Assembly (NCBI GenBank): GCA_020853255.1
Contig: JADYZI010000255.1
Span: forward strand, 1-7,147
Direction: 5' to 3'
Source of the DNA: Acidobacteriota bacterium
Lineage (GTDB): Bacteria; Acidobacteriota; Blastocatellia; Pyrinomonadales; Pyrinomonadaceae
Length of the DNA: 7,147 nucleotides
Below, piece after piece: positions 1 through 5,256 of this stretch. Under the pieces are notes generated by a model. It was not told where the DNA came from. It saw nothing but the letters and a program-made list of their open reading frames with translations, and made no database searches. Made by a program: the position numbers and the translations under genes. How positions within the stretch are numbered: position 1 is the stretch's first letter; each line of letters begins with the position of its first letter.

Positions 1-75
1 AACGCCTTCAACTATCGGATCGGCAAGTTCTTCTGGGGTTTCACCTTCCGGGAGTTCTTCTTCGGTCTTGTTCAT
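1..75 (-). CDS. N-terminal fragment of an unknown acidic protein (runs off the left edge)
   Basis: An open frame of 25 codons runs from an ATG (complement of 73-75) to the window edge without a stop. The peptide begins MNKTEEELPEGETPEELADP and is very rich in Glu and Pro, with no signal peptide or hydrophobic segment in the visible part. Such acidic tails are usually disordered, so family assignment is impossible here. The start has AAGGA directly abutting the ATG and an in-frame TAA two codons upstream, which limits any upstream extension. The same TAAGGAATGA context marks the start of the carboxypeptidase gene upstream on this strand. A weak promoter-like pair lies at 112-141. The gene could be real or a chance frame; only its distal part would decide. 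Confidence 0.42.
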   Translation of the reverse strand, partial: MNKTEEELPEGETPEELADPIVEGV

Positions 76-111
76 TCCTTATCGCGGACAGGCGGAACTT
101 GTCACCGAAGT

Positions 112-141
112 ATCTTACGGCTTTCGCATTGGGAAAAACAA
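112..141 (-). promoter_or_regulatory. Possible promoter for the left-edge gene
   Basis: Read on the minus strand, TTGTTT (complement of 136-141) is followed after 18 bases by TAAGAT (complement of 112-117), about 37 bases before the ATG at 75. Only 3 of 6 and 4 of 6 positions match the sigma-70 boxes, so this is a weak candidate resting mainly on spacing and location. Confidence 0.25.
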
Positions 142-175
142 AAGAACGAGAGTGATTTAGTAGATCAGGGCCCGC

Positions 176-280
176 GTTTCGGTTTTGCGGGTTTTCGTGT
201 CTTGTTTCGCTAGTTTCGTGGTGGCGAAGCCGGGGCCGGGACCACGAAACTAGCGAAACAAGACACGAAGATCACGAAAC
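176..280. repeat. Large inverted repeat built from TTTCGTG-like units (REP/MITE-like hairpin)
   Basis: Bases 194-222 and 241-269 are perfect reverse complements (29 bp) around an 18-base GC-rich loop at 223-240. A second, outer stem pairs 176-181 (GTTTCG) with 275-280 (CGAAAC), leaving an asymmetric bulge. Each arm contains TTTCG-type units spaced about 9-10 bases apart, so the element looks like two opposed copies of a short repetitive motif. It lies between the carboxypeptidase terminator and the next gene, outside both coding regions. There is no T-tract on either side, so it is not a standard intrinsic terminator. Its form resembles the palindromic intergenic repeats (REP-like) common in many bacterial genomes; that identity is inferred and genome-wide copies cannot be seen here. 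Confidence 0.8.
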
Positions 281-302
281 AGATCTCTTGATGGGAATGA
301 GA

Positions 303-326
303 AAGGCCGTCTTTGCGAACGGCCTT
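303..326 (-). terminator. Probable Rho-independent terminator of the carboxypeptidase gene
   Basis: Read on the minus strand, AAGGCCGT, an 8-base loop and ACGGCCTT form a perfect 8-bp GC-rich stem beginning 23 bases after the TGA stop at 350. The bases after the stem (TCTCATT) are pyrimidine-rich but not a clean T-run, so termination may be incomplete. The position just beyond the stop supports the call. Confidence 0.65.
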
Positions 327-349
327 GGAGGATCAGTTATTTATTAGGT

Positions 350-1756
350 TCAGCTGCCGAGCTGTGCTCCAGCGGGATATGAGATGCGTGTCTTTGCCAG
401 CCTTGCATTCAGCGGGACCTCATCGTAAGCCATTGCGGCTGCCCCGCCGAAGTAGCTTTGGATGATCGAGACATAGTTATTTTGGAACCTGCGGAAACGC
501 GATACGCTGCCGCGCTGGTTGAAAATCACGAAAAGCAGCTTTCCGTTGCGGGTATTGATCTCACCGCACAGTGCACTTGCTCCGCCGTCGGTGCGGCTGA
601 GCGTTCCTGTTTTTCCGACAACGCTGCCCATGGCAAAATCAGAATCAAACCGGTTCTCAAGCGTGCCTTTGTCAACACCGGCGACGGGCATAATGTCGGC
701 AAAGGTCATGCGATAGCCGGCAAGCTCGCTTCGCAATGTTTGCAAAAGCTTCATCATCGCTCTGGGTGTTACACGATTGATGCCGAGGCCGCTTGAGGTC
801 TGCAGCGAGAATTCATCGGCCGGAACACCGGCATGCTGCTGAACAAGCCGTGCCACCGCGTAAGGCCCGCCGACCATCTCGCCTAAGCGTTCGGCTATAA
901 AATTATTCGAATAGCAGAGCGTGGCCTTGAGAATATCCCGCATTTTTGCGGATTCGTGCGAGAAGAGAAGGTTGACGTTGCCGGGCATCGGCTGAACATA
1001 GACCGAGCCGGTAAAAGTGACGCTTGGCACCGGCATATCCGGCGTAAAGCGTCCAGAATTAACCAGATAACTTGCCCAGGCGTTATTTGCCGAAGCCGAT
1101 CGTTTCGCCGCGTCGAGTGTCGCGAACAAGGACCTGCTCGAACCGCTGGCCGAGCTGGAATGGTTCATCGCAAAATTGTCAGTGACGATAAGATCGCCTT
1201 TGACATTGCGGATGCCCATTTTATTCAGCTCGCTTGCGAGCCTGACCGCGTGCTCATAGCCGAATACCGGATCTCTGCCGGAAACATACAAATTTCCATG
1301 GATGGTGCCGGTTGCCTCTTCATACGACCCGTCCGTCCACACGCCGGTTGAAAAGCGGTACTCAGGGCCAAAGGTCTTAAGTACGGCAAACGCAGTCGCG
1401 ACCTTGACATTCGAGGCCGGGTTAAAAGGTGTATCGGATGCGCTGTCAACGATCACATCGCCCGAAAGGGATTGGACGAGGACGCCCGAGTAACCCGGGA
1501 TCTCAACTTCGGCCAACGCCGGAATAGCCGTTTTTATCAGGCTGCCAGATGCTGCCGATGCTGCCATTGCGTTCGTCGGGGACGAACTGCCGGTCTTTTT
1601 GATGAGAGACGCATCAGCATCGGGGCCCGATTCGCGTTGGATCTGAATATCCTGGAGAAGAGGCCGCGTAGTCTGGCCAAAGGCCGTCGCCGCGAAGAAT
1701 ACGGCAAAGACGGCTAGAGAAGGCCAGGCGGCAAATTTTCCGAAGATAGCTCTCAT
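350..1756 (-). CDS. dacB: PBP4-type D-alanyl-D-alanine carboxypeptidase/endopeptidase (peptidase family S13), shortened insert
   Basis: Periplasmic penicillin-binding protein that removes the terminal D-Ala from, or cuts D-Ala cross-links in, peptidoglycan. All three active-site motifs of the serine DD-peptidases are present in order: SNVK (Ser115 to Lys118), SNN (Ser283 to Asn285) and KTG (382-384). Family-typical segments are also seen, including GIRNVKGDLIV near 181-191 and SSGLGINRVTP near 321-331. Residues 1-28 form a signal peptide, with likely cleavage near AFG/Q, followed by a Ser/Ala-rich linker (about 45-80). The first two motifs are only 168 residues apart; in characterised PBP4 enzymes such as that of E. 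coli the distance is about 245, so part of the insert (domains II/III) is missing. An in-frame TAA two codons upstream fixes the ATG start; AAGGA abuts it with no spacer. It is transcribed alone, with its own promoter (1819-1849) and terminator (303-326). Confidence 0.93.
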   Translation of the reverse strand: MRAIFGKFAAWPSLAVFAVFFAATAFGQTTRPLLQDIQIQRESGPDADASLIKKTGSSSPTNAMAASAASGSLIKTAIPALAEVEIPGYSGVLVQSLSGDVIVDSASDTPFNPASNVKVATAFAVLKTFGPEYRFSTGVWTDGSYEEATGTIHGNLYVSGRDPVFGYEHAVRLASELNKMGIRNVKGDLIVTDNFAMNHSSSASGSSRSLFATLDAAKRSASANNAWASYLVNSGRFTPDMPVPSVTFTGSVYVQPMPGNVNLLFSHESAKMRDILKATLCYSNNFIAERLGEMVGGPYAVARLVQQHAGVPADEFSLQTSSGLGINRVTPRAMMKLLQTLRSELAGYRMTFADIMPVAGVDKGTLENRFDSDFAMGSVVGKTGTLSRTDGGASALCGEINTRNGKLLFVIFNQRGSVSRFRRFQNNYVSIIQSYFGGAAAMAYDEVPLNARLAKTRISYPAGAQLGS

Positions 1757-1818
1757 TCCTTAGTTTTTTCGGGCCAGGTGGTGAACCTTATGTGGGGCAG
1801 CCGATTTAGGCTTTAGCG

Positions 1819-1849
1819 AGTATACCACATTTCCGACCCCTAATTTCAA
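1819..1849 (-). promoter_or_regulatory. Promoter of the carboxypeptidase gene, extended -10 type
   Basis: On the minus strand, TTGAAA (complement of 1844-1849; 5 of 6 matches to the -35 consensus) is followed after 19 bases by TATACT (complement of 1819-1824; 5 of 6). TGG immediately precedes the -10 box, giving an extended -10 (TGN). The 19-base spacer is long, which the extended -10 could offset. Predicted transcription start is near 1812, leaving a leader of about 55 bases before the ATG. Confidence 0.55.
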
Positions 1850-1946
1850 CCCCCGCAAAATCTCCCTGCTTTCATTCATTTCGGTGAACAGCCGATCGAT
1901 TCGATGAATTTCAAAGCAACCTGGATGTCAGCAATTTAAAATCTGC

Positions 1947-1965
1947 TTATGGTTGTCATCCATAA
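1947..1965. promoter_or_regulatory. Short palindrome, possible operator
   Basis: TTATGG (1947-1952) and CCATAA (1960-1965) are perfect reverse complements around a 7-base centre, giving a 19-base dyad in AT-rich DNA between two divergent promoters. A second, imperfect pair (GGATGTCA at 1923-1930 against TGTCATCC at 1954-1961, 7 of 8) overlaps it. The size and position suit a dimeric repressor or activator, but six-base arms also arise by chance. Confidence 0.25.
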
Positions 1966-2025
1966 TACTTATACGAACATTTGACTGAGCTTGATCTGCC
2001 TTTTTGCGTCGCAAGGAAAAATTCG

Positions 2026-2054
2026 TTGACAGCAAAGGGCCACGCTCCTAAAAT
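2026..2054 (+). promoter_or_regulatory. Near-consensus sigma-70 promoter of the glycosylase gene, predicting an almost leaderless mRNA
   Basis: TTGACA (2026-2031, perfect -35) is separated by exactly 17 bases from TAAAAT (2049-2054, 5 of 6 to TATAAT). The initiation point 7-8 bases after the -10 box falls at about 2061-2062, only 5-6 bases before the ATG at 2067. No Shine-Dalgarno fits in so short a leader. Confidence 0.75.
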
Positions 2055-2066
2055 TGCATCTACGCT

Positions 2067-2732
2067 ATGCCAAAACCGCCTTCAAATGCAGTAAATATTG
2101 AAGAGATCAAAAGAGTACACGTTCAAAATCGAGAAAAGATCCGGGAACGATTGGCGGAGTTTGAATCCGTCTGGATGAACGGGACCGACTCGAGGATGTG
2201 GGAAGAAATGGTTTACTGCTTTTTTACGGGCGGATGCTCAGCAAAAATGGGGCTGCGGGCGGTCTCGGCGGTCAAGGGCCTGCTTGAGGATGGTGAACAG
2301 GCAGACCTTGCTCGGGCGTTGGCGGGCGTGCACCGGTATCCTAATGCGCGGTCGCGATATATCGTCCAGTCCCGCGAGTTTCTGCAGGAACATTGCGGAA
2401 TGCGGCTGCGGGCAAAACTGGAAAGCTTTGATTGCGGCTACGAACGGCGCGATTGGCTGGCCAGGGAAAAAGGGATCAAGGGCCTTGGTTATAAAGAGGC
2501 GAGCCATTTTCTGCGGAATATCGGTTTTTGCGGTTACGCGATCCTCGACAAGCATGTTTTGCGATGCCTTCACGAACTAAAAATAATTGATGACCCAAAG
2601 CCACCAAATACGCGTGCAAGGTATCTAAGGGTTGAAGAAAAGCTCAAACAATTAGCTGAGACTGCGCAGATCGATTTTGATGAACTTGATCTCGTCCTTT
2701 GGTCGATGAAAACAGGCGAGATATTAAAGTGA
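2067..2732 (+). CDS. ogg: Ogg2-family 8-oxoguanine DNA glycosylase/AP lyase (HhH-GPD superfamily)
   Basis: Base-excision repair enzyme expected to remove 8-oxoguanine from DNA and nick the abasic site. The 221-residue protein carries the helix-hairpin-helix stretch KGIKGLGYKEASHFLRN (135-151), in which Lys143 matches the catalytic lysine of OGG enzymes, and then AILDKHVLR with Asp161 as the conserved catalytic aspartate, 18 residues later. The chain ends TGEILK; in archaeal Ogg2 enzymes the C-terminal lysine contributes to telling 8-oxoguanine from guanine, and it is kept here (Lys221). Size and all-helical character match Ogg2 rather than the longer human-type OGG1. No Shine-Dalgarno precedes the ATG, consistent with the near-leaderless promoter at 2026-2054. 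The last part of the gene (about 2575-2700) is visibly richer in A and T. The next gene starts 35 bases after the stop, so the two are probably co-transcribed. Confidence 0.9.
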   Translation: MPKPPSNAVNIEEIKRVHVQNREKIRERLAEFESVWMNGTDSRMWEEMVYCFFTGGCSAKMGLRAVSAVKGLLEDGEQADLARALAGVHRYPNARSRYIVQSREFLQEHCGMRLRAKLESFDCGYERRDWLAREKGIKGLGYKEASHFLRNIGFCGYAILDKHVLRCLHELKIIDDPKPPNTRARYLRVEEKLKQLAETAQIDFDELDLVLWSMKTGEILK

Positions 2733-2740
2733 TCTTTGGC

Positions 2741-2760
2741 CTCCGAGGTGGATCACGGAG
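2741..2760 (+). promoter_or_regulatory. Shine-Dalgarno of the aspartyl protease gene, inside a small hairpin
   Basis: GGAG (2757-2760) lies 7 bases before the ATG at 2768, the only well-spaced Shine-Dalgarno seen in this window, and it decides that start. CTCCG (2741-2745) is the exact complement of CGGAG (2756-2760), so a 5-bp stem with a 10-base loop could hide the site. The upstream stop at 2730-2732 is close enough for a terminating ribosome to open the stem. Confidence 0.55.
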
Positions 2761-2767
2761 TATTGGT

Positions 2768-4360
2768 ATGAGAGATATTTCTCCGGGCACCGTCCTTTCC
2801 CCTAAATGCGGACGTCTGTATTCTCTTGCCGCCATCACGGTAATGCTCCTGTCCTTATTTGGAGGTGCGGCACATGCATCGGCGAATGTATCCGATGTGC
2901 AAAAGCTCGACACCGCGGAATCGCGGCGGCTTCTCAAGCTGGCTGAAAAGCTAGTTAGGAAAGGCGATCTTGTCCAGGCGGAACAGACGCTGCAAAAGGC
3001 GATCGAGGCCGCGGGTGCCGACTCGCTTCCAAAACTTCGGCTTGCCCAGCTTTATATAAGGCAGCGGCGTTATACGGACGCTTACAATATCAGCTTCGCG
3101 ATAGCAAAGGCGGAACCAAAGAACGCGTATGCGTTTGCCGTGCTCGGTACCACGATGCTGAATGTTGGACGCTTTAGCGATGCCCGGATATTGTTCTACA
3201 CGGCATTGACCTTGAGCAAGAAACAGCCGCTTGCGTGGGCGGGATATGGCCTGCTGGAGTTTTACGAGAACAATGTCGAGGACAGCTTGAAGAATCTGGC
3301 CCAGGCGGTCAACCAGGACCCGGACGAACCGGATTACCTGTTCGCCTATGCGCAGGTCGCCGCACGGGCGGAGAAATATAAAGAAGCGGCCGTGGGCTAT
3401 CGCCGATTTCTCGCCGCCTCAAAGGATACGGACGATGAGCGGCGGGCGCGGATCAAAGGTGTTATCAACTTTCTTACATTCCTCGGCCAGCGTGAATCTC
3501 TTTACTCGTTGGGCGGCGAAAGGAAGACGACGGTCCCAATTGATCTGGTCGGGAACCGGCCGGTCATCAAGCTTAAGCTAAACAACCGCGACGAGCCGCT
3601 GAACTTCGTGCTTGATACGGGATCCGGCATTTCGGTCATCTCCGAAGAAACGGCCAAAAGGCTCGACATTGATCCGGTAACAAAAGGCGGTTTTGCCAAA
3701 GGCATAGGCGGCGACGGAAAGTTTGAGATAATTTACGGCTTTGTCCGCGAGGTCGAGATCGGCGACATTGAGATAAGAAATGTGCCGGTTTACATCCGGC
3801 GGTTTCATTCCGGCGCTCACCAGGTTGACGGCTATATCGGCCTTTCGCTGATCTCAAAATTTCTTACGACGCTTGATTACGGAAATCTGACATTTGCGCT
3901 TGAGCGGACGCCAGATACACCGCCGGTGGATGATCCGAACAGCAAATCTTTACCGCTACGGCTGACCTCAAGCGGATTCTTGAGCGGCGAGGTGCAGCTT
4001 GCGGGTGTTGAAGCACCGTTGAATTTTATTGTTGATACCGGAGCGAGCGTTTCGGTAATTTCGGACGAAGTGGCAAGCCTTGAATCGGTAAGCCCGTTCG
4101 CAAGCTCCGAAAAAATGCGTGTTATCGGCTCGGCCGGCGTCACGGAAGGAGTTCCGTCATTCCTGCTGCCCAGCATCACGTTCGGCCCGCATTCAAGAAA
4201 GGGCATTACGGCGATCGCTCTCGACCTTGATATGATAAATGAGGCATCGGGGTTTGTTCAGGCCGGCATTCTGGGTGGAAATTTTCTCAGAAACTACCGA
4301 ATGACGTTTGATTTCAAGAACTCAAGAGTTACGTTCTTTCCGCTTGACCCCGAGCGATAG
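2768..4360 (+). CDS. Secreted TPR protein with two tandem retropepsin-like aspartyl protease domains
   Basis: The 530-residue protein begins with a basic segment and a hydrophobic signal (about 15-38, likely cut after AHASA), so it is exported. Residues 50-225 are helical, TPR-like repeats (for example around 52-80, 89-118, 123-152 and 190-220), a protein-protein interaction scaffold. Two aspartyl protease domains follow. The first has FVLDTGSG with Asp283 and a downstream DGYIGLSL (354-361); the second has FIVDTGAS with Asp423 and a downstream AGILGGNFL (499-507). Retropepsins work as dimers with one DTG from each subunit, so two copies 140 residues apart could pair within one chain, as in pepsin. 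The substrate is unknown. The frame stays open upstream to a TTG at 2699, but the ATG at 2768 has the Shine-Dalgarno and puts the signal peptide near the N-terminus. The gene follows the glycosylase by 35 bases. Confidence 0.88.
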   Translation: MRDISPGTVLSPKCGRLYSLAAITVMLLSLFGGAAHASANVSDVQKLDTAESRRLLKLAEKLVRKGDLVQAEQTLQKAIEAAGADSLPKLRLAQLYIRQRRYTDAYNISFAIAKAEPKNAYAFAVLGTTMLNVGRFSDARILFYTALTLSKKQPLAWAGYGLLEFYENNVEDSLKNLAQAVNQDPDEPDYLFAYAQVAARAEKYKEAAVGYRRFLAASKDTDDERRARIKGVINFLTFLGQRESLYSLGGERKTTVPIDLVGNRPVIKLKLNNRDEPLNFVLDTGSGISVISEETAKRLDIDPVTKGGFAKGIGGDGKFEIIYGFVREVEIGDIEIRNVPVYIRRFHSGAHQVDGYIGLSLISKFLTTLDYGNLTFALERTPDTPPVDDPNSKSLPLRLTSSGFLSGEVQLAGVEAPLNFIVDTGASVSVISDEVASLESVSPFASSEKMRVIGSAGVTEGVPSFLLPSITFGPHSRKGITAIALDLDMINEASGFVQAGILGGNFLRNYRMTFDFKNSRVTFFPLDPER

Positions 4361-4396
4361 TGTGCCGAACCGGCCACCGGCGGCGATCCAACATTT

Positions 4397-4855
4397 GTGA
4401 AGCTTAGCCTTTATCTTGAAACGTCTGTCATCGGGGCCTATCTCGACAATGGTGATGCGTTTCGGCGGGACCTGACCATCCGCTGGTTCGAACATGAGCT
4501 TTCTGAATATCGGCCGTTTACTTCGATACTTGTTCAGCGTGAACTTGAACGCATTGACGAACCGCACCGTACCGGATATCTAAAGATCATCAAGGACCTT
4601 GAAAGATTGGAACTTGCCGAAGAGGTGGCGATCCTTGCCGAAGGATATATCTCGCGCGGGATATTTCATCGAAAGTTCATCGCCGACGCGATCCATGTTG
4701 CGCTCGCTTCATTTCATAAGATCGATTATCTGGTCACGTGGAATTTTGGACACATTGCGAATGTGCGGCGGCAGGCCCGCGTTCGGCTGTTCAACACCGC
4801 AGCCGGGTTCTTTTCGCCGACGATCGTTACACCGGAATTCCTGGTTCATAGCTGA
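4397..4855 (+). CDS. PIN-domain ribonuclease, VapC-like toxin of a putative toxin-antitoxin pair
   Basis: The 152-residue protein has the PIN-domain layout for metal-dependent RNA cleavage: YLETS near the N-terminus (Glu8 at the first acidic position, where many VapC proteins have Asp), Glu49/Glu51 in QRELERI, and the signature ADAIHVALAS with Asp97. The strand motif YLVTWNFGHIAN (111-122) follows, with Asn116 where classical VapC often has a further acid; this TWN form is typical of one stand-alone PIN subgroup. The C-terminal TPEFL is close to the TPEEL ending common in that subgroup, so the gene looks complete. The start is a GTG 36 bases after the preceding stop, without a Shine-Dalgarno, which suggests read-through transcription from the upstream operon. 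The small gene at 4926 is the likely partner. Target RNA and toxicity cannot be read from sequence. Confidence 0.82.
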   Translation: MKLSLYLETSVIGAYLDNGDAFRRDLTIRWFEHELSEYRPFTSILVQRELERIDEPHRTGYLKIIKDLERLELAEEVAILAEGYISRGIFHRKFIADAIHVALASFHKIDYLVTWNFGHIANVRRQARVRLFNTAAGFFSPTIVTPEFLVHS

Positions 4856-4925
4856 TACGGAACAGATCTCATCCTGGATGTTCTTGACTACCACCCGGCA
4901 ACCCGTCACCATCTAACATGCAGAT

Positions 4926-5123
4926 ATGTACCGGCGCCCGAAATTTTTGGAGGTTTTGATCAAGATCCGTGAGGAAATGGCCCGCGAGGCGGACTATGAC
5001 ACTGATCTTTTTGCCGAACTCGTCCGGTCAGGCCGCGGTTCGGACAAAAAACTTTCACACTCGCTTTCGATATCGGAAGCGAACGGGGCCAGACCTGAGC
5101 AACGCGATGCGAGAAAGAAATAA
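4926..5123 (+). CDS. Small protein downstream of the PIN gene, candidate antitoxin or partner
   Basis: A 65-residue, charged, soluble protein without a membrane segment. The first 35 residues, with the core EVLIKIREEMAREADYDTD (9-27), resemble the short helical proteins usually encoded just after TWN-type PIN genes; that resemblance is from memory of the family. The last 30 residues (Ser, Lys and Arg-rich) match nothing I recognise. The ATG has no Shine-Dalgarno. A GGAGG at 4949-4953 lies inside the frame, but the only start it could serve is a TTG at 4956 that would be too close, so 4926 is preferred because it keeps the conserved core. The 70-base gap from the PIN stop is longer than usual for toxin-antitoxin pairs. 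It may be the antitoxin in reversed order, or a decayed copy. Confidence 0.6.
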   Translation: MYRRPKFLEVLIKIREEMAREADYDTDLFAELVRSGRGSDKKLSHSLSISEANGARPEQRDARKK

Positions 5124-5183
5124 TGCGTCGCGACGGTTTGTTGAAACGAGAAATAGCTCGCGATCGGCTGTCTGCCAACTCTC

Positions 5184-5212
5184 TTGTGATCGGGCCGTAT
5201 TGCTGATCTAAT
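5184..5212 (+). promoter_or_regulatory. Promoter of the transglycosylase-amidohydrolase pair
   Basis: TTGTGA (5184-5189; 4 of 6 to -35) is followed after 17 bases by TCTAAT (5207-5212; 5 of 6 to -10). The predicted transcript start is near 5219-5220, about 37 bases before the ATG at 5257. Spacing and position are good; box quality is moderate. Confidence 0.45.
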
Positions 5213-5218
5213 GCCTCT

Positions 5219-5235
5219 ATCGGCGCCGTGCCGAT
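5219..5235 (+). other. Small hairpin at the predicted 5' end of the transglycosylase mRNA
   Basis: ATCGGC (5219-5224) and GCCGAT (5230-5235) form a 6-bp stem with a 5-base loop, followed by the loosely T-rich stretch at 5236-5254. It begins where the promoter at 5184-5212 would start transcription, so it could be a 5' stabilising stem-loop; alternatively it is a weak terminator for the PIN pair. Confidence 0.35.
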
Positions 5236-5256
5236 CGATTTCACCCTTTTATTCGG

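Larger units (their letters stand above)
1757..2066. other. Divergent intergenic region (310 bp) between the carboxypeptidase and glycosylase genes
   Basis: No coding frame with recognisable content is seen. The gap holds two outward-facing promoters: the minus-strand extended -10 promoter at 1819-1849 and the plus-strand near-consensus promoter at 2026-2054. Between them lies an AT-rich stretch (about 1930-1980) with a short palindrome at 1947-1965. No RNA gene or riboswitch fold was recognised. Confidence 0.7.

Noticed and set aside
194..269. The 29-bp hairpin as an intrinsic terminator
   Set aside because: No T-run follows either arm, the stem is far longer than usual, and a more typical terminator stem already sits at 303-326 nearer the stop codon.
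176..280. CRISPR array or leader
   Set aside because: There are only two opposed copies with no unique spacers of regular length and no cas genes nearby.
458..796. Open plus-strand frame of 112 codons opposite the carboxypeptidase gene
   Set aside because: It lies wholly antisense to a gene with intact PBP4 motifs, and its product shows no domain or plausible start signal.
2699..2767. Upstream TTG start adding 23 residues to the aspartyl protease
   Set aside because: It would overlap the end of the glycosylase gene, has no Shine-Dalgarno, and would bury the signal peptide behind a charged extension; the ATG at 2768 has a well-spaced GGAG.
4319..4330. AACTC/GAGTT palindrome near the end of the protease gene
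   Set aside because: Five-base arms with a 2-base centre inside coding sequence; chance is sufficient.
4969..5211. Overlapping plus-strand frame that might be a frameshifted continuation of the small PIN partner
   Set aside because: Its sequence is Arg/Ser-rich without recognisable motifs, and the partner's conserved core lies entirely in the frame from 4926.
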